Assembly (NCBI GenBank): GCA_020634135.1
Contig: JACKCG010000001.1
Location: 496,001 to 560,000, forward strand
Source: Anaerolineaceae bacterium
Lineage (GTDB): Bacteria > Chloroflexota > Anaerolineae > Aggregatilineales > Phototrophicaceae
Direction of reading: 5' to 3'
Length of the DNA: 64,000 nt
The notes beneath the pieces were generated by a model. The model was not told the DNA's origin. It did not search any database and worked only from the letters and a program-made list of their open reading frames with translations. Below, piece after piece: positions 1 to 8,869 of this stretch. The stretch's first letter is position 1. Every line of letters starts with the position of its first letter. Position numbers and translations under genes: made by a program.

Positions 1-946
1 GGTAGTGCGCGATAACGTCCACCAGGTTGTCAATATCGCGGGCGTTGGCGACCAGGACGATTTTTGAGCCGCTCGCCATTGCCTGGCTGAGTAGTACCAC
101 CAGCCCGTAGACATGGAACATCGGGATTGCGCCCAGATAAAGCATTTCAGCACGTACCAACCCATTCTCACCCTGCTCCAGCACTGATGACCATGCCTGG
201 ATCTGTAGCATATTGGCGACCATCGCGCCATGTGTCAGCATAGCGCCTTTGGAGACTCCCGTCGTCCCACCCGTATATTGGAACAATCCCAGATCGTCGG
301 GCGAAACGGAAACAGATGGTTTCTGGGCCTCGTATTTCACGAGTATTTCCTGAAGCCAGACATCCCCTGGAAGCAGGTTTTCGATACGATGGCCGTCTTT
401 CTTCTCACGGGTGAGGCTGAACAACACACGGGCGGCGGGCGGTAGATATTCTTTGATATTTGTGACAATGATAGTCCGGGCTTTTGTGCCAGGTTGAATT
501 TGCTTGATGGTTTCGTAAAAAAGACTGAGGGAGATCACGAATTGCGCGTCACAATCATTGATCTGATATGCCATGCGTTTAGGGGGGTAAGTGGGGTTAG
601 TAGCGGCGACGACACCGCCAGCTTTGAGAATGCCAAAGTAGCAGATAGCGAATGCGACTGAATTAGGCAATACGATAGCAACACGATCCCCCTTTTTCAG
701 TCCCATGTCCACCAATCCGGCGGCAAAAGAATCGGACATTCGATCCAACTCACTATAGGTTATGATACGAGATTGGAAACCGAGTACTGGGAGTTTTGCG
801 GGGCTGATGAGGGCGATTCTATCGGGTGCAGTCCGGGCGGATTCGCTCAAAAAGCTATGGAGCGGGCGCTGTGGATAGGGTTCCAGTGTTTTTGGCACGC
901 CAGGGTCGTAATTTTTCAACCAGGGACGGTCAGCATAAGTTGTCAT
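1..946 (-). CDS. Long-chain acyl-CoA ligase (AMP-forming), 3' end cut by window edge
   Basis: N-terminal 315 residues of an ANL-superfamily acyl-CoA ligase, which activates a fatty acid to acyl-AMP and then acyl-CoA. The ATG is at 944-946 and the frame runs open to base 1, so the C-terminal lid is outside the window. The nucleotide-binding motif QYTGGTTGVSKGAM is visible around 243-285. The protein is colinear with the complete ligase at 2032-3774 from the first residues (both begin M-x-T-Y-x-D-R-P-W-L-K), so the two are paralogues. It is co-oriented with the MaoC-like gene and that ligase, but a terminator-like hairpin lies between it and the MaoC gene. Acyl chain length cannot be read from sequence. 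Confidence 0.9.
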   Translation of the reverse strand, partial: MTTYADRPWLKNYDPGVPKTLEPYPQRPLHSFLSESARTAPDRIALISPAKLPVLGFQSRIITYSELDRMSDSFAAGLVDMGLKKGDRVAIVLPNSVAFAICYFGILKAGGVVAATNPTYPPKRMAYQINDCDAQFVISLSLFYETIKQIQPGTKARTIIVTNIKEYLPPAARVLFSLTREKKDGHRIENLLPGDVWLQEILVKYEAQKPSVSVSPDDLGLFQYTGGTTGVSKGAMLTHGAMVANMLQIQAWSSVLEQGENGLVRAEMLYLGAIPMFHVYGLVVLLSQAMASGSKIVLVANARDIDNLVDVIAHY

Positions 947-988
947 ATGTAAAAATTCCCTCAACCAACTCATTTTAGCAAGAATATA

Positions 989-1013
989 CAAAAGGGGCAG
1001 ACGATATGCCCCC
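989..1013 (-). terminator. Intrinsic terminator after the MaoC-like gene
   Basis: On the minus strand GGGGCA (1007-1012) pairs with TGCCCC (994-999) across a 7-nt loop and is followed by TTTTG. It lies about 50 nt past the stop of the MaoC-like gene and before the ligase starting at 946, so it would at least partly uncouple the two. Confidence 0.7.
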
Positions 1014-1061
1014 TAGCTTTCATTGTGAAACATACAAATGTATTTTAGTGCAAATTCTACT

Positions 1062-1946
1062 TTATGCTTTGATTTCGACGGCGGCGTAAGTCAGCACGTC
1101 CTCAGCGCGTTCGGCAGCTGTGGTCTGAAAGATGATCCTGTTGACCGACTCCTGCCACATTTCCGTGACCAGGGTTTCCCCAGGGAAGACATGCTTTGAG
1201 AAACGCACCTGGATGCTCTTGAAGCGGCTCGGGTCATTCTGACAGTAATGTTTAAGGATAGCCCGTCCGGCAAAACCAAAAGAACATAGTCCATGTAGAA
1301 TGGGCCGGTCAAACTGACCCAGCGCGGCCATAGCCGGATCCGCGTGCAGCGGGTTGATGTCGCCGGAAAGGCGGTAGAGCAGCGCCTGATTTTCGCTGGT
1401 TTTTTCCTGGTGAATCTTGTCCGGCGGGCGATCTGGCGGCATGTTATCTCGCGTGGATGGGCCGCGGTCTCCCCCATAACCACCAATGCCTCGTATAAAC
1501 ATGGATGAGCGGTTGAGAGCAATTTCAATCCCATGTTCATCTCTGGAAATGGTCTCAGTGACGATTAGCGCACCAGAACCCTTGTCGAAAATATGAGTAA
1601 TTCTGGGAGAAGAGGTGATTGTGCCCTCTATTGGGATTGTATGTTTGATTTCCAGATACTGTTCACCATGCACCAGCATCATTGGGTTAAAGGTCAGCCC
1701 GCCGAGGGATCCACTGAGCAGTACATCAATCATTTGCGATGGGTACAAAACCGGGAAAGTTGGTAATGCCTGAAAACCTTCTGTGCTGAGTTCGTAGACA
1801 AATTTCAGCTCATCCGGCTCAAGTGGATTGGCTGGTGCTCCTACGCCCAGAGCATACAGACTGACATCGCGCGCTGTGTAGTGCATGACGAACGGCTCGA
1901 ATTCGTGGCCGATTAGTGCATCTATGTCGCTGCTGGTTGGGGACAT
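1062..1946 (-). CDS. MaoC-like (R)-specific enoyl-CoA hydratase, double hot-dog
   Basis: A 294-residue protein of the MaoC/HSD17B4-hydratase type, expected to hydrate trans-2-enoyl-CoA to the (R)-3-hydroxyacyl-CoA. The C-terminal half carries the hydratase-2 signature SGDINPLHADP, with the catalytic Asp and His at about residues 196 and 201, followed by the conserved HGLCSFG. The N-terminal half looks like a second, non-catalytic hot-dog domain. The frame is open upstream to 2156, but that would overlap the ligase gene. I chose the ATG at 1946 because GAGG sits 7 nt before it and the family homology begins there. Its position between two acyl-CoA ligases suggests fatty-acid or related acyl-CoA metabolism. 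Confidence 0.85.
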   Translation of the reverse strand: MSPTSSDIDALIGHEFEPFVMHYTARDVSLYALGVGAPANPLEPDELKFVYELSTEGFQALPTFPVLYPSQMIDVLLSGSLGGLTFNPMMLVHGEQYLEIKHTIPIEGTITSSPRITHIFDKGSGALIVTETISRDEHGIEIALNRSSMFIRGIGGYGGDRGPSTRDNMPPDRPPDKIHQEKTSENQALLYRLSGDINPLHADPAMAALGQFDRPILHGLCSFGFAGRAILKHYCQNDPSRFKSIQVRFSKHVFPGETLVTEMWQESVNRIIFQTTAAERAEDVLTYAAVEIKA

Positions 1947-2031
1947 GGTATCCTCATGTGCTGTATTAAATCGGGGGGCGAGTCCAAAAATCGTAATCAT
2001 GGACTCGCCCCGAAGCTGGTGACGAAAAGCG

Positions 2032-3774
2032 TTATTTCTGTGTTTCTCGTTCTTCCATCTCCATGCGAACCAGTTCGCGCCGCAATGTCTTGAGGACATC
2101 CGATTTGGGCAGTTCCTGGATGAACGCAAAGCGAGTCGGTATTTCATACCGTGCAAGCTGCTGTGAACAGTGGTCTATAAGTTCTTTTTCGGTGGCAGTC
2201 TGATCCGGCTTCAGGACGATCCATGCCTTCAGCGCTTCCTGGCCTTCTTTTTCCGGGTGCGGGACAGCAGCGACACCGACTTCTAAAACCGCTGGATGAT
2301 CTTTCAGGACTTTCTCTACCGCCGCCGGGTAGACATTATATCCGCCGATGAGGGCCATATCCTTCTTTCGGTCAACAATATAGAAGTAGCCATCCTCATC
2401 CATTCGCGCGATATCGCCCGTATACAGCCAGATTTTTCCATCTTTTTCCCGCAGTACGTTTGCGGTTTCGGTGGGCATTCCATGATAGCCCTTCATGACC
2501 TGCGGGCCGCTCATGATAAGTTCGCCCACTTCGCCAGCAGGAACTTCTGTGTCGCCATCGTCCAGACTGACTATTCGCATTTCCATGTCTGGCAGAGGCA
2601 GTCCGATTGACCCGGTTCGGTTTTCGCCAAATGGCGGGTTGACATGGGTCGCTGTAGGGGCTTCGCTCATGCCGAAGCCTTCGAGCAGTTTGCCACCGCT
2701 CAACCGCTCAAACTCACGTTTGGTTGCTGGGGGCAGGGGGGCTGACCCACTGACGCACAGGCGAATCGATTGCAGACTGACTTTACCGGATGTGATGTCG
2801 GGGTGATTATTGATACCGTTATACAGTGCCGGTACGCCATGAAAGAGTGTGGGTTTGTATTTGTCAATCGCGCCGATGACGTCATTCAGGTCACGTGCAT
2901 TGGGGATCAATACGATAGATGACGCCAATTGAATGGCGACACTCAGGACGGCAACCATGCCAAACACATGAAACATAGGTATTGCACCCAGAAAAACTTC
3001 AGTGGGTTTCGGTTGTAGCACCGCTGTCATCTGGAGAGTATTGGCAACGAGTGCGCCATGCGTGGACATTGCGGCTTTGGAAATGCCGGTTGTGCCGCCG
3101 GTATACTGGAAAAGCGCCAGGTCTTCAGGTGTGACATTCACATTGGGTTTCTGCCCGGCGTATTGTGTGAGGACATCTTGCAGCCATACATCGCCAGCGG
3201 CAAGGCTTTCGACCCGGTGACCGTCCTTCTTCTCCTTTGCCAGAGTGAACAGCAGTTTTCCGGCGCCGGGGAAGTACTCTTTGACGTTGGTGACAATCAC
3301 CTGCTTGACTTTGGTTTTGGGCTGAATCTTCTTGACGGTGTTATAGAACAGACTCATGGCGATGACGAATTCCGCATCGCAGTCGTTAATCTGGTATTGC
3401 AGTTTTTCCGGTGGATAGGTCGGATTGGTGGCGGCAACGACCCCCCCGGCCTTGAGGACAGCATAGAAGCCGATCACAAAGGCCGCGATGTTCGGCATGA
3501 CCAGGGCAACCCGGTCACCCTTTTTCAACCCTTTATCTACCAGCATGGCGGCTAATGCATCGGACTGAGCGTCTAACTCAGCATAGGTCAGGTTTTTGTC
3601 AACACGGCCCAGGACAGGCAGGTGCAGATTCGTTATGAGTGCGGTATTGGCAGGAGCGCGTCGGGCGGATTCCATCAGGAAATTGTGCAGAGGGGTATTC
3701 GGGTAAGGTTTTAAAGAGTCGGGTACTCCCTGATCATACTTCTTTAACCAGGGACGATCAACGTAAGTAACCAT
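2032..3774 (-). CDS. Long-chain acyl-CoA ligase (AMP-forming)
   Basis: A complete 580-residue ANL-superfamily ligase, normal length for a FadD-type enzyme. Visible motifs are the P-loop-like YTGGTTGISKAA (about 224-235), the adenine-binding GFGMSEAPT (about 366), the hinge region YTGDIARMDEDGYFYIVDRKKDM-like core, and near the C-terminus KSDVLKTLRREL, which contains the usual catalytic Lys. It should make acyl-CoA from free fatty acid, ATP and CoA. The MaoC-like gene follows 85 nt downstream on the same strand, and the paralogous ligase lies beyond it. The start at 3774 matches the N-terminus of the paralogue. Substrate range is not deducible. Confidence 0.92.
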   Translation of the reverse strand: MVTYVDRPWLKKYDQGVPDSLKPYPNTPLHNFLMESARRAPANTALITNLHLPVLGRVDKNLTYAELDAQSDALAAMLVDKGLKKGDRVALVMPNIAAFVIGFYAVLKAGGVVAATNPTYPPEKLQYQINDCDAEFVIAMSLFYNTVKKIQPKTKVKQVIVTNVKEYFPGAGKLLFTLAKEKKDGHRVESLAAGDVWLQDVLTQYAGQKPNVNVTPEDLALFQYTGGTTGISKAAMSTHGALVANTLQMTAVLQPKPTEVFLGAIPMFHVFGMVAVLSVAIQLASSIVLIPNARDLNDVIGAIDKYKPTLFHGVPALYNGINNHPDITSGKVSLQSIRLCVSGSAPLPPATKREFERLSGGKLLEGFGMSEAPTATHVNPPFGENRTGSIGLPLPDMEMRIVSLDDGDTEVPAGEVGELIMSGPQVMKGYHGMPTETANVLREKDGKIWLYTGDIARMDEDGYFYIVDRKKDMALIGGYNVYPAAVEKVLKDHPAVLEVGVAAVPHPEKEGQEALKAWIVLKPDQTATEKELIDHCSQQLARYEIPTRFAFIQELPKSDVLKTLRRELVRMEMEERETQK

Positions 3775-3868
3775 ATGTTAAATCTCCGATTTTGAATAAC
3801 GCAAAACTTTTCTTTTGAGTGTGCCAAGTATATCGGGTGGCCCGCGCCGGGTCAAACAATTACAGTGG

Positions 3869-4282
3869 CTATGAATTTGCCCAGGCACGCCAGATGTCCG
3901 GGATTTTTGTCACACGGCCATCATGTGTAATGCAAATATGCTTTGACCAGCCAGTGACGCAGACTTCCTGGGTTGCAGTGGCGATAATCTCATAAGCAAA
4001 AGTCAGAGTACGGCTTTTCATCTCCTCGATCCAACAGCGAACGGTCACGCGCTGGTCGTATTTGACCGGCCCGATATACCGCGCATGGACTTCGGAGACG
4101 GTCAGGTAGTAGCCGCTGCGTTCGAATGTGGCGTAATCGCTGCCACGTTGCCGGGCGTAGCCGCTGCGACCTTCCTCAAAATAGACGATATAGCTGGCGT
4201 GATGTACGATTTGCATGGCATCTGTTTCAGCATAACGGACATGGAATGTTGTTTCGGCTACAAAACGGTCAGATGGTGCCAA
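3869..4282 (-). CDS. Acyl-CoA thioesterase, 4-hydroxybenzoyl-CoA thioesterase (YbgC/FadM) type
   Basis: A 137-residue single hot-dog domain. The family signature RYAETDAMQIVHHASY, with the catalytic Asp, is near the N-terminus, followed by YFEEGR and a hydrophobic beta-rich core. It should hydrolyse an acyl-CoA thioester to acid and CoA. The frame has an ATG at 4345, but I prefer the TTG at 4282: a perfect AGGAGG stands 6 nt upstream, and the homologous part begins about ten residues later. It closes a minus-strand block of acyl-CoA genes, 94 nt from the next one. The promoter for the opposite gene at 4432 lies just upstream. Confidence 0.88.
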   Translation of the reverse strand: MAPSDRFVAETTFHVRYAETDAMQIVHHASYIVYFEEGRSGYARQRGSDYATFERSGYYLTVSEVHARYIGPVKYDQRVTVRCWIEEMKSRTLTFAYEIIATATQEVCVTGWSKHICITHDGRVTKIPDIWRAWANS

Positions 4283-4345
4283 CGGAATCCTCCTGGTAGC
4301 TGCATGTGATGCCACTAGAATAGCCAGCAATGGTGCTGTCGCCAA

Positions 4346-4375
4346 GTGACGGTTCTACATCGCGTATGCTATAAT
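4346..4375 (+). promoter_or_regulatory. Candidate sigma70-type promoter for the coiled-coil/selB pair
   Basis: A perfect -10 TATAAT (4370-4375) lies 18 nt after a weak -35, GTGACG (4346-4351). It is about 55 nt upstream of the ATG at 4432. Confidence 0.5.
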
Positions 4376-4431
4376 CCGAACAATATGCAGTTGAGATAGG
4401 TGAACCGCAGTTCACCGGAGGTTAGCTCACG

Positions 4432-5652
4432 ATGATGGATATAAACCAGGCAGCGCGGATGATTGAGTGGTTAGACGAGGAACGCCGCCGGGATAAATCA
4501 ACGATTGCCACCCTGGAAGAGCGTTTGGCGCAGCAGCAGGAGACTATTGACTTGATGATGCGTCGGGTCAATAGCATGGAATCTGACCAGACCGTGATTC
4601 GCAGTGAATTGTCTCCCGGTGTGCGGGATAGCGATCTCCCGGACATGTTCCGTAGAGAAATGGTGGGTTTGCTGGAAAAAGCCGAGTCGAAGCGCTTGCT
4701 GGCAGAGCGTGAAGCCGAACGCCGAGCGGAACTTAACCGCGAGAATATAATGCGTTCGGTGCGGGAATTGACGGATACGGTTGAAAAGTTGGAACGCCAG
4801 ACCAGTGGTTTTGGGGCTTCAGATGTGGAGCGCCAGCGGCTAGCCGATGCGGTGGGTGGTTTACAACAGCGAGTGGATGATCTTATCAAACGACTTGAGG
4901 AGCCGGATCGCCGCCTTGCCTTTTTGGAAGAACAGCGTCGCCAGGATGCTCGCCGGATTTCTGAAGTGCAATCTGAACTGCCGGAGCAGCAGAAACAGAT
5001 TGATAGTATGCGCCCCAAACTCACCCTGTTGGAAGATCTGGCACTGCGAATCGAACGGCGGGTGCAAGAGGTGCAGACTGGTGAGAGTGAGCGCCGTGAA
5101 CAGATTCAGCAGTTTATTGACCAGCAAACCCTGCTACTCCAGCAGCGTGACAACCAGATTGTCCAGCTTACCGAGCGATTTGGAGAGCAGGATAGCACAA
5201 TGCAGCGTAATATCGAACGCTTCGAAACCTGGTCGGAAGCCTACCGCGATATGAAAAAGATTGTTGAAGATTTCGAACGGATTGGTGACCGGCTGGAACG
5301 GCGTATTAACGAAGTAGCAGAAATGCAGCGGTTGAGTGAAGAGCGCTTTCGCCAGGAGTGGAATGATTGGACTTCTGACGACCAGAAGCGCTGGAAGCAG
5401 TTCACACTGTCGAACGACGAAGTATGGCGCAGCCATGACAAGGAGTTTGATCGTTTTGTCCAGCAGTTAAGCGAGGTGGGTTCAAAGTTTACGCCGATTA
5501 TTGACGCGGTGAACCGGTTGTGGAGTCTGGAGCGAGATCGGGCGCAGCTTTACCGGGAACGTTACCAGGCACTCTTGCTGGAGTATGACACTGGCGGGAA
5601 ACTGTCATCTACCTTTTCATCTGCTCCACCTGCCAACGGCAGCAACACCTAG
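4432..5652 (+). CDS. Long coiled-coil protein of unknown function
   Basis: A 406-residue, very polar protein rich in Glu, Arg and Gln. Heptad-like spacing of Leu, Ile and Met continues through almost the whole length, so an extended coiled coil is likely. No signal peptide, membrane segment or enzymatic motif is visible. GGAGG lies 9-12 nt before two consecutive ATG codons (4432 and 4435), either of which could be used. selB follows after 12 nt, so the two are probably co-transcribed. It looks superficially like a scaffold or SMC-arm-like protein, but I do not recognise the family. The C-terminal residues are Ser/Pro-rich and probably unstructured. Confidence 0.8.
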   Translation: MMDINQAARMIEWLDEERRRDKSTIATLEERLAQQQETIDLMMRRVNSMESDQTVIRSELSPGVRDSDLPDMFRREMVGLLEKAESKRLLAEREAERRAELNRENIMRSVRELTDTVEKLERQTSGFGASDVERQRLADAVGGLQQRVDDLIKRLEEPDRRLAFLEEQRRQDARRISEVQSELPEQQKQIDSMRPKLTLLEDLALRIERRVQEVQTGESERREQIQQFIDQQTLLLQQRDNQIVQLTERFGEQDSTMQRNIERFETWSEAYRDMKKIVEDFERIGDRLERRINEVAEMQRLSEERFRQEWNDWTSDDQKRWKQFTLSNDEVWRSHDKEFDRFVQQLSEVGSKFTPIIDAVNRLWSLERDRAQLYRERYQALLLEYDTGGKLSSTFSSAPPANGSNT

Positions 5653-5664
5653 CGGCGAGGTATC

Positions 5665-7533
5665 ATGCGCGTTATCGGCACTGCCGGCCATGTAGATCAT
5701 GGTAAATCAACGTTGGTCAGGCGATTGACGGGTATTGACCCGGATCGTCTGGCTGAAGAAAAAGCCCGTGAGATGACGATTGACCTGGGGTTTGCCTGGC
5801 TGCGATTGCCTACTGATGAAACCGTGGGGATTGTAGATGTCCCAGGTCACAGGGATTTCATTGAGAATATGCTGGCTGGGGTGGGGGGTATTGATGCTGT
5901 TTTGCTGGTGATTGCCGCTGATGAAGGCGTAATGCCCCAGACTCGCGAACATCTTGCTATCCTGGATCTATTAGGCATTCAATTCGGTCTGATAGTCCTC
6001 ACGAAAGTTGACATGGTGGATGATTCTGAATGGCTGGGTTTAGTCGAACAGGATGTGCGCCAGGTTGTCAGCGGGACTGTATTAGCGGAGGCGCACATTG
6101 TTCGCGTGTCTGCCCGTACCGGGGCTGGGATTCCGGTGCTAGTTGACCGTATCACCGAGTTACTTGATGGGATGCCGCCCCGTGCTGATTATAACCATCC
6201 ACGATTGCCGGTTGACCGTATTTTCACGATTGCCGGTTTTGGTACAGTTGTTACCGGGACACTTCTCGGTGGGGCGCTGCGGGTAGGACAGGAGGTTGAA
6301 ATCCAACCTGCGGAGGTACAGGCGCGAGTCCGAGGACTGCAAAGTTACAAACAAACGGTAGATATTGCTGAACCGGGCAGCCGGGTAGCGGTGAACCTTT
6401 CAGGAATTGAGAAAAAGGCGATTAACCGGGGCGATGTGCTGGCATTGCCGGGCGAGTTACAGCCGACGATTCTGGTGGATGTGCATTTTCGGCATCTCGC
6501 GGATGCATCTCGGTCGTTGAAACATAATGCCCAGGTGAAGTTCTTCTCTGGTGCGGCAGAGACGGTGGGCTACACTCGACTACTGGCGGACGAAGAACTG
6601 CCTCCCGGTGCGGAAGGCTGGGTGCAAATTCGGCTGGAAAAGCCACTGGCGCTGGCGCATGGAGACCGGTTTATTCTACGGTATCCATCGCCCCCGGAAA
6701 CCATCGGGGGTGGGTTGGTGGTAAATCCCCATCCCGGACAGCGTTGGAAGCGGTTTCGCAGCGACGTGATTGCGCAGTTGAATACCCGTATGATGGGGAC
6801 TCCGGCGGAGCGGGTGGCCCAGGCTGCGGCTCGGCGCGAACCGATCAAGCGGGCAGCACTGCAAAAACTGGTTGGATATGCTGACGAGGAACTGGCGACG
6901 GCAATTGAGGAAGGCGTCGCGACTGGTCAGTTGGTTATGCTGCCGGATGGAACATTTATGGCTGCGGTCACTCTGTGGCAGATACAGGATGAACTTAGGC
7001 GCGAGGTGAGCGGATTTCATATGACCTATCCACTGCGCCTGGGGATTTCCCGCGAGGAACTTCGGAGTCGGCTTAACTTGAAAAATGCGACTTTTACGAT
7101 GATTCTGGAACGCGCTGAAGGCGTTATTTCGCACAATGATCTCGTCCGAATGCATGACCACACAGTAAATTACACTCAGCAGCAGCAGGTACGCATTCAC
7201 CAATTGGAGCACGTGCTGGCGACACAGTCATTTACTCCCCCTTCAACCTCAGAAGCTGTTGAAATCGTGGGTGCCGATGTCCTGCACGCGCTCGTAGACT
7301 CGGGGGTAATCGTCCAGGTGCAACCGGATATTATTTTCAGCCAATTGGTCTACCAACAAATGGTCGGGACAATCCTCGATATGATTGCAGCCAATGGTCA
7401 GATTACAGTGGGTGAGGTGCGCGACCAGTTCCAGACCTCGCGCAAGTACGCGATAGGCCTGCTTGAGTATCTGGATGCCCAGGGGATTACCCGCCGGGAC
7501 GGTGATGTACGGGTACGGGGCCGTCGAGCCTAA
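5665..7533 (+). CDS. selB: Selenocysteine-specific translation elongation factor SelB
   Basis: A 622-residue GTPase of SelB length. It delivers Sec-tRNA to UGA codons marked by a SECIS element. GTPase motifs are G1 GHVDHGKS (residues 7-14), the SelB-typical switch I segment MTIDLGFAW, G3 DVPGH and G4 TKVD. EF-Tu-like beta-barrel domains follow. The C-terminal third consists of winged-helix repeats ending in the typical SelB segment TSRKYAIGLLEYLDAQGITR, which binds the SECIS hairpin. GAGG lies 4 nt before the ATG. selA, selD and tRNA-Sec are not in this window. The gene overlaps murA convergently by 4 nt. Confidence 0.93.
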   Translation: MRVIGTAGHVDHGKSTLVRRLTGIDPDRLAEEKAREMTIDLGFAWLRLPTDETVGIVDVPGHRDFIENMLAGVGGIDAVLLVIAADEGVMPQTREHLAILDLLGIQFGLIVLTKVDMVDDSEWLGLVEQDVRQVVSGTVLAEAHIVRVSARTGAGIPVLVDRITELLDGMPPRADYNHPRLPVDRIFTIAGFGTVVTGTLLGGALRVGQEVEIQPAEVQARVRGLQSYKQTVDIAEPGSRVAVNLSGIEKKAINRGDVLALPGELQPTILVDVHFRHLADASRSLKHNAQVKFFSGAAETVGYTRLLADEELPPGAEGWVQIRLEKPLALAHGDRFILRYPSPPETIGGGLVVNPHPGQRWKRFRSDVIAQLNTRMMGTPAERVAQAAARREPIKRAALQKLVGYADEELATAIEEGVATGQLVMLPDGTFMAAVTLWQIQDELRREVSGFHMTYPLRLGISREELRSRLNLKNATFTMILERAEGVISHNDLVRMHDHTVNYTQQQQVRIHQLEHVLATQSFTPPSTSEAVEIVGADVLHALVDSGVIVQVQPDIIFSQLVYQQMVGTILDMIAANGQITVGEVRDQFQTSRKYAIGLLEYLDAQGITRRDGDVRVRGRRA

Positions 7534-8867
7534 CGCTGGGCGGTCTCGTTGACCAGTTGGATTTCACCAGTTGATGTGGCATCGGCAGTAACCCGTTTAA
7601 TAGATGCGCCTAGAGCATTTAATTTCTCGTCGATTCGTTCGTACCCCCGGTCAATCTGCTGGATATTAAAGATGCGTGTCTGGCCTTTGGCGGCCAGCGC
7701 CGCCAGCAGCATCGCCATCCCGGCGCGAATGTCTGGGCTGGTAATGTAGGGTACACCCCGGAGTGGGGTAGGGCCTTGCACCAGCACGCGATGTGGATCA
7801 CACAGCGTAATATTTGCCCCCATCCGCACCAGTTTGTCAGTGAAGAAGAAGCGGCTCTCGTACATCCAGTCATGGAACATGACTGTTCCGGCACTCTGGG
7901 TGGCGATCACCAGCGCGATACTCATCAAGTCCGGCGGGAATGCCGGCCAGGGCTGTGTCTTGATAGTCGGTACGTGGTTGCCCAGATCGCGCTTAACCGT
8001 GAGCAACTGCCCGGATGGAACGAAGACATCATCGCTGTCAACCTGCCAGTGTACTCCTAGCTTACCCATAACCATCGCGATCATATCCAGATGGTGCGGG
8101 TCGGCTTGTTTGATTCGCAGCGAACCCCCGGTCATAACCGCCGCTCCGATCAGGCTGCCGACTTCCATGTAATCCGCGCCAACGCGGGCTTCGCAGCCGT
8201 GCAACCGCTCAACCCCCTTGATCGTGAGACAGTTTGTGCCTACTCCTTCAATCTGTGCCCCCATGGCGATTAACATCTGGCACAGGTCTTGCACATGCGG
8301 TTCACTGGCGGTGTTGCGAATAACGGTTGTTCCCCGTGCCAGTACTGCGGCCATCAGGGTGTTTTCGGTTGCGGTGACACTGGCTTCCTGCAAAAGAATA
8401 TTCGTTCCGGTGAGTGCCTTTGAGGTGATTTCCAGGGCGTGCCGGCCAAACTTCAGCTTGCCCCCAAGCTGTTCAAGCGCACTGGTAAGCGTATCCAGGC
8501 GGCGCTCGCCAATCGTATCACCACCGGGGATCGGTAGTTCGACGCGGCCCAAGCGGGCGAGCAGCGGGCCAGAAAAAACGACACTGGCGCGGGTTTTTTG
8601 CCCTAACTCTCGGTCTAATGCACCACTCGGAATATCTTTGGCATGAACTCGCAGGGTTTTCGGCGCGATCCACTCCGTTGTTGCGCCTAGTTTCTCCAAA
8701 ATCTGGATGGTTACACGGACATCACCAATATCGGGGAGGTTGGTGAGTGTCACCGGCTCTTCGGTGAGCAGGCAGGCAGGCAGCATTTTGAGAGCCGCGT
8801 TTTTGTTGCCGCTGGCGGTCAGTTCTCCGGCCAGGCTCTTGCCACCTTCAATGATAAATTCCTGCAT
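7530..8867 (-). CDS. murA: UDP-N-acetylglucosamine 1-carboxyvinyltransferase (MurA), Asp variant
   Basis: A 445-residue EPT-family enzyme that transfers enolpyruvate from PEP to UDP-GlcNAc, the first committed step of peptidoglycan synthesis. Lys22 in GNKNAAL and the IDRGYE segment near the C-terminus are present. The flexible active-site loop reads IPGGDTIG, with Asp117 (codon GAT, 8517-8519) where most MurA enzymes have the Cys alkylated by fosfomycin. Natural Asp variants are known from Mycobacterium and Chlamydia, so this enzyme is predicted to be active and fosfomycin-insensitive. It starts 2 nt after the SAM hydrolase gene and is probably in its operon. Confidence 0.95.
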   Translation of the reverse strand: MQEFIIEGGKSLAGELTASGNKNAALKMLPACLLTEEPVTLTNLPDIGDVRVTIQILEKLGATTEWIAPKTLRVHAKDIPSGALDRELGQKTRASVVFSGPLLARLGRVELPIPGGDTIGERRLDTLTSALEQLGGKLKFGRHALEITSKALTGTNILLQEASVTATENTLMAAVLARGTTVIRNTASEPHVQDLCQMLIAMGAQIEGVGTNCLTIKGVERLHGCEARVGADYMEVGSLIGAAVMTGGSLRIKQADPHHLDMIAMVMGKLGVHWQVDSDDVFVPSGQLLTVKRDLGNHVPTIKTQPWPAFPPDLMSIALVIATQSAGTVMFHDWMYESRFFFTDKLVRMGANITLCDPHRVLVQGPTPLRGVPYITSPDIRAGMAMLLAALAAKGQTRIFNIQQIDRGYERIDEKLNALGASIKRVTADATSTGEIQLVNETAQR

Positions 8868-8869
8868 GA

